A stretch of DNA of 64,000 nucleotides from Auricularia sp. M13. Taxonomy: Eukaryota; Basidiomycota; Agaricomycetes; Auriculariales; Auriculariaceae. The stretch lies in assembly GCA_037042915.1 (NCBI GenBank), contig CM073204.1:310001-374000 (forward strand). The letters are read 5' to 3'. Shown piece after piece: positions 10,621-22,766 of this stretch (positions are counted from its first letter, which is position 1; each line of letters starts with the position of its first letter). Under the pieces are notes generated by a model. The model did no database searches. It was given only the letters and a program-made list of their open reading frames with translations, and had not been told where the DNA came from. The position numbers and the translations under genes were made by a program.

Positions 10621-13600
10621 TCAATGTTGGCCCTCGATTTCAGTCAAGAACGCCAGCCACGCCTTCTTGTCCAGCACGCCCTCATCTACGACAACATAAG
10701 CAAATGCGAAACCAGAGGCTAAGCTGACGCACAGTAACCATCGGCATCCACGACGACCAGGTAGCGCGCGCCAAGCTTGACAAACAACTGCTGCACGAGC
10801 TCGAGCGGCGAGTGCGTCTGCACGGTAAGCGGAGCCTGGTCCATGTACACGCTGAAGTCGAACGGGTCGTTCTTCCCGGCGCCGGCGCCGGCGCCAGTCG
10901 TCGAGAGCGACGAGACGGAGTAAGCATCGTCGCGACGCACGCTGGCGTCCCGACTGAAGTGGCATATCGCGTCCGGCTGGTCGGCCACGATGGCTACGCA
11001 CAACTAATCAGAATGAAAAGGAAGGGCGGGAGGGAGCATCATACAGAGAGCGTGCTCGAGCTCGTTGACACCGATATAGCCGACCATGCGATGGCCGTAC
11101 CCATCCTTGCGCACAATCGGGAAGCCGCTGTCGTTGTCGCCGTGCGCGACGAGCGTCTGCAGCTTGTCAATCAGGTGCTTCACAGTGTTGGCCTCGTCCA
11201 GCCTGATGGTGGCGACATGGCGCTCGGTCTGCGCGCGTAGGTCAGCCACGTTGTGAATGATAGAGGAACATTACTGGACGCACAACGTCTGCAACGCTCA
11301 TTGCTCCCCACAAGTACTGGTGTTTAGCATCAAGATACGGAAGCTGGTTCAGCCTGAAACTTGCTCAGCAAGGACGTGAGCAAGAACTGGAAAAGCGTAC
11401 TGGATGACAAGATCATAGATGCCCTTAGGCTCAAGCGCATCCGCAACGGTCTTGGCGACGAGCACAGAAAGCATGACGGGTATGACATAGGTGAGCGTGT
11501 CTGTGAGCTCAAACATGATGACCGCGAGCGACACCGTCGTCCTCTATACGGCTACAATTAGCCACATGCATCAACAAGAAACCAACAGAGATGCACACCG
11601 TTACGCCGCTGAGCGCAGCAGCAGCGCCAACCATGGCATACACGCCGGGAATGACTTCATCCTTGACGCCAACATGCCACTGCAGTGCCTGGACGGCCAG
11701 CCCGAGGATGCGTCCACAGCACGCGCCGACGCCAAGCGTCGGAATGAAAATACCCGCAGGGAGCTTGATGCCAAACGTCACAATGGTCATCACGCCCTTG
11801 ACGAGCAGCGCGACACCAATGCTCCGCATGACATGCTGCGCCTACAATACATATTGAGCTCAGAAGAGTCAAGAAGGTATGATGCGTACGCCTGCAAAGT
11901 CCCCAGCAGGCACGCAGAGCCCGACGTGCGACTCGCCGGTGTGGCATTCCGAGAACAGGTTGTACACGAGCTCCGTCCCGCCCAGGCGAGTGAACGGGTT
12001 CAGGAAGCTGAGCAGCGTCGTCGCGAGTGTGACCAGCACGACCTCAGCGACGGGGTGCGTCTTCAGCCAGGTCGCGTTGCGCACGTCGCGGCTCCAGCGG
12101 TAGTTGAGCTTGGAGAAGTACGCGCCGTACACGCCGCCGATGACACCAAGCGCAAGGAACGGGATGAGCTCCCACGCGTGCCAGTCCTATCCCACAAATT
12201 ATCAGCCCACATTCAACAGTTTCCGTGGGCCACGTCCACCGGCTCACCTTGTCGTAAGTGACCTGGAAGAGCACCAGCTTGCCCGTGCCGAAGGGGTTGA
12301 GGAACTTGAGCGTGCCCGCAGCGATCATCGCGCAGAAGAAACTGCGCCACATAACCTAGCGCGGCGCACATAGATTCAGCAAAGTCACCTCTAGTTTGGT
12401 ACTCAAAACCGCTCACCTTGGGCGGGAAGAAGTACGACACCTCCTCCAGACTGAACAGCACGCCACCGACGGGCGCGCCAAAGGCCACTGCGACGCCAGC
12501 TGCGCACGCCGCACTCAGAATCTCCCTGCGCTTAGCTATTAGGGCGGCGCAGTGTCAATAAGTCTTCCCTTCCAACTCCGGACTCCAGCGCGCGCACCTT
12601 CGTTCGTCTCGTACTTAGCAAAGAACCGGCTGACAATATTGCCCACACAGCTCGCAATATGGACGAACGGGCCCTCCTTGCCGAGCGACAGCCCGCTGGC
12701 AACGCTGAGCGTCAGTCCGACGGCCTTGGTGAACAGCGTGCGCCCGCCCAAATATCCGTGGATCACAAAGCCTGTCCTCCCGCCTCAACACCTCCTCAAA
12801 CCGGGAGAGGAAAGAGGATAACGCACCAGACAAGATAGTCTTGATCTCCGGGATACCGCTCCCGCCCGCAAAGTACATCACCTTGCGCGGCGGCGCGCTG
12901 CTCGGCTTGTCGTCCACGGCGGCAGGCGCGAGCAAGCCGGACTCCTTGTTGCTCGAGAACGTGTTGCTCGCCGTCAGGCGCAGCGTGAGCACCGAGGACG
13001 TCGTCGCCAGCGCGAGCTACACATTCATTCATGGGGCGTATCAGCGAACCAACATTCGGATTGCACATTCTCGCGCTCGCGGGCGGGATGCTGAACGAGC
13101 AAGGAAGACAAACACGCTGAGGAAGAGAGGAATGGCGGGGGTGGGGAGTCAGCGTTGGTCATCCCCCATGGCGGGTCCAGATGATGTCTGTCTGCGTAGT
13201 ATCCGGTGGGGAGCAAGAGGCGGAGGGTGCAATGCGCTGCAGGAGTCCAAGAATAACACCAGAAGCAGTGAGTGCGGACCATGGAACGAGGTAAAGAGAG
13301 GCGAAAGGCGAGAAGCCAGGGCGTGGGATGGGATGGGCACCGGAACACGAAGGGAACCACATCCATCGTCCTTATCGAGCGGCGTGCACGTACGCGCGAA
13401 TAGCATAATACGGGTGCACCGTGTACCCACACGCCGGCGCGCATGGACGCCGAGGGAATCACAGGGGCCGCGTCCCAGATCGTGCGTGCATGCCGACGAT
13501 CCGCAGGGCACAGAGCAGCTGCGACGGAATAGGCGGGCCTCTTCTGTCACGCTCTCGGAGAAACAGCGCGCGCCACGCACGGGGAAACAACCGGCACAGT

Positions 13601-16600
13601 GCAAACTGACGCGCAGGCGAATGAAACTGCGGGGGATGCGGGATGCGGGTGAGGTGGAACGTACACCAGATTGAACAAAACAGAAGAAGAAAAAAACAGC
13701 AACGGCAAAATGGCGAATGCGACAATAATGAACGGAACGGAACGGGCGAGCTGGCCGAAAAGAAGTCCAAAGAAATGCAGATGCAGAAGGTCCATATCAT
13801 TAAACGGCGGCGCGGGGATGCGCGAGCCGCGCGACTAATGAAATTTGCAAGAACGCAAGCGCGCACGCGCGGAATAAAAGTGGCGAGAATTCAACGCGAT
13901 ATGAACGTGCGAAAACGACAATGAACCAAGAAACGAAATAAACTCGAGCGGGCACGAGGCCCGCAGTGATTAGCGTGCCTGGGAGGAATTCCAGACGAAG
14001 ACGAAGACGAACTGTGGCGAGCCGTTGCCGGAACAGCACGCGGAGAAGCCCCAGCAAGCTGCGCCGTGGAGACGGCACAGGCATCGGGAAAGAGAAGAGC
14101 GCCGCATATTGGAATATCGAGAACACTCTCGCGCGCGCCCGTTCGCTGGATTCCGGCCGACGCGCAGACTCGCACACACACACAACGCCAATCTCGCCTG
14201 CCTTCCCTCCGCGCAAACAATCCCGCAGGTTGCAGCGGGGACCCCGGACACACACAGGAGGAGGGCGGATGGGGCGGTTTGGCGGGGATCGCGGTGGCCG
14301 GTCAGGGAGGTGGTGTTTAGCCCAGGGAGCACGGAATGCGGGGCAGACGGAAATGCGAGTTACGGGATAGGACGACTTGCTCTGTCTCTGCGGAGGCGAC
14401 GGAGGACGGAGTCAAGAATGAAACAAGGGTCGAGGACGCGGCAACGGCGACTCGACATGGCGAAGGGAGCCCTGAATATCGGCTTGAGAGTGCCTCACTC
14501 TGAGCAGGCGTAATGAAACGGGACGCGAAGAGCGTCGCTCCGCCGCGGCGACGGACGCTCGTCATCTCGATCGTTGACCGTCACTCCCAGGGTTCCCGCC
14601 GGCAGGGTACAACATTGCAGACTTCAGGGCGCACTAGACAGCGAGCATAGTCGCAATAGGAAAAGGCAGACAGGCGCGACAGCAAAGAAAAAAAAAGGCA
14701 GTGCGGACACTACAAGAAGGAAACAAGGGCGCGTTTGCAACAGGCGCGGACAGGCCAGCGCGATATATCGCGCAGCGCGCCGATAAATGAAGTTGGGAGC
14801 GCTCTGGGTATGCGCGATCACTGGCAGCGACAGGTGTCGGGCGCCCAACACAAAAAAAACAAAGAAGTGAACATGGATGGGTTTTGGGGGGTTCGAAACA
14901 ATGGCAAGAGGGCGAAGGCAGGACATGCGCAAAGGATGCGTCAGCCAAGGAGTGTCGCAGCGCTACGGCGTAGCATTTACACCCAGTGCGCCGCGGTACG
15001 AGCATTGTGCCTCCCGCTGGGAGCATCCCAGCCTGCGCAGCACAGCACCATTGCGATCGTCGTGCGAACGCCCTGGTCGCGCACGCGCAGAAAACAAGAT
15101 TGCGCAGAATGGAGGAATAGAGAGGCGCAGTGGAGTGCACCATCGCCCGCATTCATTGAGTAGATAGGGCATGAGGGAACCATGCGTGCTCATCCCGCGA
15201 CGGGCGACATAGTTCGTCGTGCGCACAAGCAAGGGCGAAAGGGAAGGATGGGCGACGTGTCGCATGAAGAATGGGTAGCAAGCCCGGCAGAGCAAAAGCA
15301 CGGTAGCAGGAGAATGTTCCAGGGTGGGATGAGCGCTGGCCTCTTGCTCGTGGAAGCGGAACAGCAGGTGAAGGCAGTGTGCCAGGATGGTAGGGATGGA
15401 GCAGATGGCATGGTTGCAGGGAACGGCCCGCGAGCGCGAACTTGAGAAACACGCACCGCGATAACGATGTAGGCCACATAGTCGACCATCCAGCCTGCGA
15501 CGCGGCCTGGGCGGTCGTCCACGTCGAAGGTCTGCGCCCAGCTCTTCCATTGCGCGCAGTGCTCGCCGCCGCCGGACGTCACGTTCTGTTCGCACTGCTC
15601 AGTATCCGCAGAGTGTGCGTACGTTATGTACTCACAAAGTCGAGCTCGATGGTCGCGGGGCAGCAGAAGCGTTTTGCCTTCCACCACCCGTTCGCGCAAT
15701 GTCCCTCCTGCACACTTCATCAGCTCCTCAACTTCACAACTGCTGCTCAATCGAACATACTTTGAAGTCGAACAGCAGCTGCTCGCTCTTGACGATGCAA
15801 AACGCGACAAGGGCCGTCAAGATGCCGACGAGGGTAACAATGATCCAGCCAATACTGCGATCCGCCCACGCGCGCGCCTTGCCGCGCGACGAGCGGCGGC
15901 GGCGCAGGCGGAGGAGGCGCGCGGAGTCCTTGATGGCGTCGTGCAGCCAGTCGATGCTCGTGAAGCTGCTGTACCACACCCGTATGCCGTTCGCCCGGGC
16001 GCCCGTCTCGTCCTCTTCTTGCACGCCCTCCTCTTCGCCCTCAGCGTGCCCGATGGGGACGTCGTAGGCTGTGAGGGGCCGCCCGCCCGTGCCGAGATGT
16101 AGAGACCAGAAGGAGGCCGGGCGCGAGAGACGCGTGCCCGTGGCGGCGTTGCGCCGTCTGTTGCGCAGGGTGTCGGTCAGGCCTGAGACTGAGTAAGTAT
16201 CCTAGGATTATGGGTAACGGTTGAAAGATGAAGCGCACCGGCAAAGGACATGGACATGAGCCCGGCCGTGCTCTGCCTGCTCTCCTGGCGCAGCGGGGCG
16301 GCGGGGCGCACGGAGCCGTAGCTGGCAAAGTGGCCCGAGTCGGTGCTGTTCTCCTGCAGCACACCCAATGAGCAGTCGGCTACCCACTCGGACGCTGGGC
16401 GCACCTGGGCTATCAACGGGCGGCCGTCCCCGCCGCCCTCGCTCTGATGCTGGCCGACGCCAAGCAGGCGCTGGCGGCGCCATCCGGGCGAGCTGGGCGT
16501 CGCGAGCGGGCCGCGCCACGTGCCGCTGCCGTGCATGGAGTTGGATACGGAGTCGACGGTGGCGGAGGAGATGTGTCTGCGCAACGAGGCGGGCGATTGC

Positions 16601-16714
16601 GAGCGCACCGGCGGCGTCACGCTGTCCAGCTCGTCCGTCGAGAGCGAGCTGCGGTCCGGCCTTCAAACCAAGCGTGTTAGCGACCGCACAGTACAATTGA
16701 CGCCGGACGAACAT
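10621..16714 (-). CDS. CLC-family voltage-gated chloride channel / Cl-/H+ antiporter with CBS domains
   Basis: Eukaryotic CLC protein (fungal Gef1/CLC-A type) of roughly 980 residues, expected in Golgi, endosomal or plasma membranes. Coding exons, 5' to 3': about 16664-16239, 16188-15761, 15707-15636, 15594-15457, 13016-12827, 12771-12598, 12535-12417, 12355-12248, 12186-11890, 11841-11599, 11543-11401, 11353-11284, 11228-11045, 11003-10733, 10685-10621; all joins keep frame. Landmarks: [18 protein letters not shown] before helix [10 protein letters not shown] (chloride site), GKEGPFVH with the gating glutamate, [25 protein letters not shown], and two C-terminal CBS regions (around [13 protein letters not shown] and [16 protein letters not shown]). 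The first coding exon is not resolved: an ATG at 16714 would require a 34-nt intron, so the true start may lie further upstream. One intron (15456-13017) is 2,440 nt; all others are 41-62 nt. Confidence 0.95.
13017..15456 (-). other. 2.44-kb intron of the CLC gene
   Basis: The donor GTGCGT follows the codons for DYVAYIVIA and the acceptor TAG precedes [14 protein letters not shown], so two halves of one membrane helix are separated by 2,440 nt. The intron is rich in purines on the plus strand, has no ORF resembling a known protein and no clear terminal inverted repeats. It is about 45 times the typical intron length of this window, so it probably contains an old insertion. Confidence 0.85.
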
Positions 16715-19700
16715 CTGTCAGTTGTCAGTTGTCAACGGCGAGCAGGAGCCAGTCGCCGTGCAGAGCAACGAGGATGAAGGGACGGGATCGCGAAGCACGA
16801 TCAGCCCCAGTGAAAACAAGCAAGAGCTATGCGGAGCTAAGCCGAGCTGAACTGAGCGCGGATCTGCGCGCTCAGATCAGCTCCAATGCGCTTCCCCAAG
16901 CTCTAAAATCCAGCGCGCCTATGAGCCATCCAGAGCGCACGCAAGCTCTCTGAGCGGAAACAGGTCCTCATCACGCCGCACGGTCCTCCGTTGATTAATT
17001 AAATTTACGCATTGGCCCCAGCTAGATGGTTTGATTGGCCTTTGCAGCTTCCTGTATGCAGTTTGGAAATATGGGAAATGTATTTATTACGGCTGCAACT
17101 GAGGTGGAGGACTACGAATACATTTTTGCTACCATACAGCGTGCGCTCTCCTGCCAGTGCATGGAGCAAACCCCATCCCCCCAACACCACATGCAATGAT
17201 CTAAAACCTGGTGTGTCGTCAGCAAACGTCGAGTGGTAGGACTAGTAGGGCCCGCACCACATGCACAGCCTACATACACAGGATGGGAGTGTCGGTGGGG
17301 CGGGCGCTGCGGCGACGACGGTTGGGGCGCCTTCAAAAAATATGTCAGCGACAGACAGAGCGGAGGGCGTACTACTAGTACGTACGTCGTGGGGGCGCAA
17401 AGTGGGTCTGTCGTACTCTAGTTAGTCGTGAGTGGGAGATGCTGGAACAAAAAAAAATGTTGACGCACCGAGATGCGCCGGCGCCGCCCAGCAGCAAGCC
17501 GCGACGGCGGGCAACTAAAAGGCACTGGTTAGCGGGCTACCGCAGTGTAGGAGGCAGCAGCACGTACCTACCAGATATGCTGATAGCGAGTGCAGGTAAT
17601 ATGTGTGGAATGCGCGAAGTGGCGGGGGACTTGGAAGAAAAAAGACAAGTTGGACAACGGAGTCCAAAACGACTTGTCGAACATTTCGAGTCGCGCTGCG
17701 GATGCGGCCGGGACCCAGCTGCAACTTAAGCAAGTCCGTTAGCACTTGTGTATCCGGGACATGGGCTTTGTGGGACCATCGGACAGAGCCAGACAGAGCC
17801 CAACGACAAATCGCTCAAGCAATCCAAACGACGGGCTCAGTTGAGCTCAAGCGCGCTCAGAGATGTTGATCGGGATCAAAAGTAGCTCGAACGAGCTTGG
17901 TAACGCTCAGCATAGCTCTTGCTTGTTTTCACTGGGGATCAGCGGTAGTCTAGTTTCACTTCCGAATTCCCAAAGGGAGCTCCCCTTCGCTGATTTCCGG
18001 AGAAACCTCCGGGCACCGACAATTGGGCGCTGGTCCACTGTACCGCTGCCTGGAAGGGCTTTCGTGACTGTGAACTTCAGTTGAGTATTTGATATTTACT
18101 TTATGCTATTTCATAGCCTTTGGTGAAAGAGAGATACCGATAAGCGTTCCCTACTGGCCCGCCCGTCAAATGGCTGGCTCCCGCATTGGACGCTTTTGCG
18201 AGGTCAAAAGTGCATACCCGAGTTCAAGCTTTTTTTATTGGCTATCTTGAACGCTTACAGTGCTAATCACGGGGAATTTGAGAAGGTTTATATGAAACCA
18301 GGTCAGTGCTCGAGCCATGGGAAGCGTCGATTCCGGAGGCATCATCGGCTATTCGCCGAAAAGGACCTCCCTTTGGGAGAGCGGAAGTGGAAGCAGACTT
18401 CAATCAACGGAACGATTATCTTCCGAAGACAAGTCTGCAAGGGAGACTAGATCAGCGGCCGACTGGATGAATTTTCACAAGCGCCCAGCCTCTGCCCGTT
18501 GACCAACTAAAGTAGCTCGCTCTGCTCGTTCACCTCCCGCACGTGCTTCACGCCGCCCCTCTTCAACTGCGGTGTATTCTCCTGCTGCCTGCGGCGGTTT
18601 CGAACGACGACAACGTAAAAAATACACGATCACGTGCCACAAGGCACAAGGACGACGATCCTCCTCGATGGCAGTGGCAATGATTCTTGCTGGCCAGGAC
18701 GTCTGAACGTCCGACCTTGGCACAAGCCCGCACAAAATCATCAGTGCTCGAAACTGGCATTTCCGCAATGGACCTGGCGTCTCCCCTTTAGAATCGTCAA
18801 CTCGCTATGCAGCTGGCGGTCGCCTCTGCTTAGAGACAACACAACTGCCCAGGGACATCCTCCCGTGCCAAGCCTGCGCTCTCTTTGGCGCACATTACAC
18901 GGTAGCTTGCAAAGGGCGCGGCGTCGTCCCGGTCAAGAAAGCCGTGCGGGAGCGCGAGCACTGCGACGTTACGCAGGCCGGCGTTTTGAGGACTTTCAGC
19001 TCGCGTGCGTCGGTCATCTTGGTCGATGTCAACGCGCCGTCCCGTTGCTGGCGTCCCCGTCTCCGTCCCCAATGGTGGGTGTCTTGCCAAGCAAGCTTTT
19101 AAGTGGCTACGAGTAAGGTGACTGGAGACTGGACTGGTCACTGTATGCAGTCAGCCGGGGAATCCATTGTCAAAAATCCCATCATGATTCAGGACAGTTC
19201 ACGCGCGACCGCCTTGGTTTCAATCCACTGGCTATGCGGTTTCGGGGCGTAGCGGTATGTTCGTTCGTTCGTCCTCCTACGCGAGTCCCTTGTTCCCACG
19301 GCCAGTTGACAGTGTTTCGCTCCGACGGAAACACTTACTCAGACGGGTTGGCGAAGACCCTGTCAACCCGTACGCTTCTTCAAGCTGCGCACAGTATAAT
19401 ATGCGCCAGGTCTAGACTTTCTGCTGCTGACAACAGGCTCCAAAGGGGCTTCACGCAGAGCCCCGGGTTAGCCTGAGGTCACGGTCCGTTCCTTCGCCAG
19501 CCCGTCATATTCGTCCGAGTCGCGCGTCTGCTCAGAGTCCTCGTTCTCACCACATGGTGGCGCCGTCGGGCTCCTGAGGGCACTCCCAGGTCGCAACGAC
19601 GAGATTGCATTGGCATCGCAATTCGCAGCCACATTCCCCACCGCCGCCACCGCGTCATCGTCCAGCCACGGTGACAGCGATTCTCCTCGGTACGGGTGCA

Positions 19701-19972
19701 GTCTCCGTGTCCGTGTCCAGAACTTCCATACTCCAGAACACATTCAAATTGCGACCGCGGGCGGGTGGGCGGAGACTTCCGCGGAGATCGCCATACTGGT
19801 AGCCATCATATGATACGTTCGCAACTTGAGCCTGGCGCGCGCTCGGAACCTGGAAAGGATAGAGGAGCGTTTCACAGTCACACGCGGGAGGTGAAGGTGC
19901 CGCAGACGTCCCGTTCAAGGTCCCGGCGACGTGTGGCAAAGCAGCATGAAGTGCGCTCGGGTAGTCTCCTTC

Positions 19973-20016
19973 GCAGACTTTGACGTTCGAAGATAATCGT
20001 TCGAAGTAAAGTCTGC
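19973..20016. repeat. 44-bp near-perfect palindrome, also found near 60677
   Basis: GCAGACTTT and AAAGTCTGC form the outer arms, with two TTCGAA words inside. The inner 27 bp occur again, in inverted orientation, at about 60677-60704 with part of the outer arm (ATCTGC). Two distant copies indicate a dispersed element rather than chance. Confidence 0.8.
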
Positions 20017-20034
20017 ATCAATACGCGCCCCTCT

Positions 20035-20275
20035 GATTGAGAGCCCCCAATTCGGAGGCAATCCCTGATCCGGGGCCGGCGCTTAACCCGGTGGACGGCT
20101 CGTATGGCTTGTTGCATAAGCTAGACCCTGCGGACTGAGGTTCCAATTTCATTGAGGGTCAATTCTCACTTGAGTCTCACCAAAAAAACAGGTGAAATTG
20201 GGTCCCAGCCATTGAGACCAGACACGTTTTGGATCACGTGCATCACGGCCAGAGCCGAATTGGGGGCTCTCAATC
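20035..20275. mobile_element. 241-bp MITE-like element with 21-bp perfect terminal inverted repeats
   Basis: Bases 20035-20055 are the exact reverse complement of 20255-20275 (core GAGAGCCCCCAATTC). No coding capacity. I could not find a convincing target-site duplication next to the arms, so the true ends may differ and the superfamily is undecided. Confidence 0.6.
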
Positions 20276-22665
20276 GGGCAGGTGTGATTTGATACAGACT
20301 AGCGCTCGGGCTGTACATACAGTAACAGTACACGCATCGATATCCTGAATCACGTCGCCCGCCTTTCTGTGCCGGCTACGTACGAACTGAATCGAGTGAT
20401 ACGCAGATTTCCTGCAACTCGTCGTGTGACGTCCGCGGTAAAGCGACGCACGCGGGACCTCCCAGGGCTGCGGTCGCCCATGACACATGCACATGCGCCC
20501 TGGCGTGATTTAGACTTTCTGACGCAGAAAAAACAGGGGTCTCACGCCCGCACTCAGGGCTGGCATTGTCAGGGTGTATTGCATTGCCGGTGGCTACCTC
20601 TGGCAGTAAACTGCAAACACGAGATCTGACTCACTGCCAGTGCGGGCCCCGGGCAAACATGACATCCCACTCTCATTCAAGTCGTATGCCCCTAGGCCAG
20701 TTCGCGGGGTTGCATGTAAATCCGATTCAGCCATCTCCTCCCAGTGTATAGCACGGTAAGCTGCCAGGTACGGTAACGGCTCAGCTGACTTCAAGTTGAC
20801 GCCCGAGAGATCCATATGTGACATGTACGGGTTCGTACTGGACTGGCCCCTGGCCGGATGAGATTAGCCTAGGAAGCCCGCGCGCGTCCGAGTCCGTGCG
20901 CTGAAGGTGCCAGTGAGACCTCTGACACCGAGTCAGTCTGTGCGCAAAAGGACACTCCTGCCAGTTCGCAAATCCCCGCGGGATTTCACTGGGTCCTCCT
21001 TCAATGAAGTCCATGAGCACAAAAACGTACGACGCCGTCCGGGTTCAGACTGAGACTGAGACTGAGACGTGTCCGTGGCACAGTGGCACGCCGCCGCCGC
21101 CTCTACATACACAGGCTGAGGCGTCTTAAGCAGCAGTCCTTTGGCTCGTCGCTCTCCCTCGCATCGATATTCACGACGTTGACTGAGGACGCGACGTTGG
21201 GCCGCTCCGTTGCCGCAAAGTGCGTGCGTAAATTTTTTCCGAATATGCGACGACATAGCTCATGAGGCATGAGCTGCCGTCGTCGACAGACCGCTGGAAG
21301 CGGTGAAGATGGCCTCACCAGCGCTAGTCCGAGGACTCTGCGCGCAGAGGCAGTCGACGGTCGTAGCAGCGCTGAGGCTGGCTGGTCACTGCTATTAGAG
21401 TTCTTGACATCGCGGAGGCCTCGCTCGCTGGTCTCACTCGTTAACGTTCGTCGAGCACTGTGAGCGCGCTAGCGCTGTCGCCAACTGGGAAGGGAAGCTC
21501 TGCGAGGAATGTAGCATACAGCCCACCGGCGCGAAGCTCATTGACAGCCCGGGTGCGCAATCGACACTCAGGCTGGTCTCTCCGAATCGTCCCACCTGGC
21601 CGCGCGGAGGAGGGACACCGTGACCAACCGCACAGGCCATCCGATGCTGATTATCTTCAGCGCCGTCAGGTGCGGCTTCTGCGTCTTCTTTCCCGTTGCG
21701 CGAGTACAGCTGACGAATCCTCCTTCAGTATTTACCAGTGAAATGCAGGAAAATTGCTTCTGCGACTCGCAGCGTTAGATAATCAGTTTCGCTGAGACGG
21801 CAGCGCCCGTTCGCGATCGGGGACCAGTCCGTTTCAGCTCAAGTGAGTTGTATTTTGAGTATACAATGGAGCTTTCAGCTGAAGATCCTGGCAGAGCATC
21901 CATAGCCACCCTGTACGTATTCAGACTGAGTCGCACCACTATATGACAGTTGGCCGGAGACCGCTGCAAGCGATGTCTGGAGCCTATCACCGAAGGCGGG
22001 GACGGCGAGACCGCACGGGTGAAACGCAAGACTGCATCACTTCTCTGCGACTCGATTCAGATGGCAGCCGCGAGCAAGTTCCAGACCGCGCGCTCTCGAC
22101 CTCCGCGGACTAGCGGCATGTCCTCTCCGAATTTCCGTGTTGCCCGTAGACGTTCCGCATATTATGCAACCTCCAGCGCCGCTCTGCTTAGAGGAAATGC
22201 GACATTTCGTTGTCGAAGTTCACTCTCAGACTCAGTTCTGTGGGCGGAGGATGCTGACAGGGCACAGGCGGCTGCGCATTGTCGATCCCGGATCAGCCAT
22301 CTAATCGCTCGGCTGTGGCTGTGGCTGGGCGCACGGTCTGGCCGTCCCCTCGGAAGCGCGTGCCGATTGTTCGTTCGAGGTCGCGTTCGACGACGAGCAC
22401 GCTAAGCGGCGCGTAACGGGGCCAGCCAGAGACGGCAACGGCTCGAACGTCGAACCTTGCATGCCATGTCGGGCCTAAATTAGGCGCGGGGGCAGGCGGG
22501 TGGTGTGATTACGACAACGGAAGCAACTCGCTTGTGTTCAGAGAACGCGCGACGGTACAAAAAGCGGCCGAGGACGCAGCACGGTGCTCCGACCTGCCGG
22601 CCACCCAGCCCATCAGCCCGCTCGTTTATCATCACCGCCTCCGCCCAGCTGCCAGGCAACCCACG

Positions 22666-22766
22666 CTCTCTCTCCTCCCCCTGCCATCCTCCTCTCCCCC
22701 TCGTCCCCCGCGACGCCCAACTCCCCCATCCCCACTCGCCTCGTCAGGCCCCCCACACACACTACG
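22666..22766 (+). promoter_or_regulatory. Pyrimidine-rich leader of the copper radical oxidase gene
   Basis: A C/T-rich tract of about 100 bp ends at the start codon, a common feature of well-expressed filamentous fungal genes where transcription starts near CT stretches. No TATA box is evident. Confidence 0.4.

Larger units (their letters stand above)
16715..22665. other. Gene-free region of about 5.9 kb
   Basis: I find no coding region with recognisable domains or consistent splice structure on either strand. Contents: short GAGCT/AGCTC-rich stretches (16810-16960, 17820-17920), a palindromic repeat (19973-20016), an element with 21-bp inverted repeats (20035-20275), a short (GACTGA)n run near 21045-21068, and several copies of CTGCCAGTG (17151, 20634). 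Probably decayed repeats. Confidence 0.6.

Noticed and set aside
15190-15810. 206-codon minus-strand frame that looked like a separate gene
   Set aside because: It contains two CLC exons read through their introns; splicing gives the expected CLC sequence.
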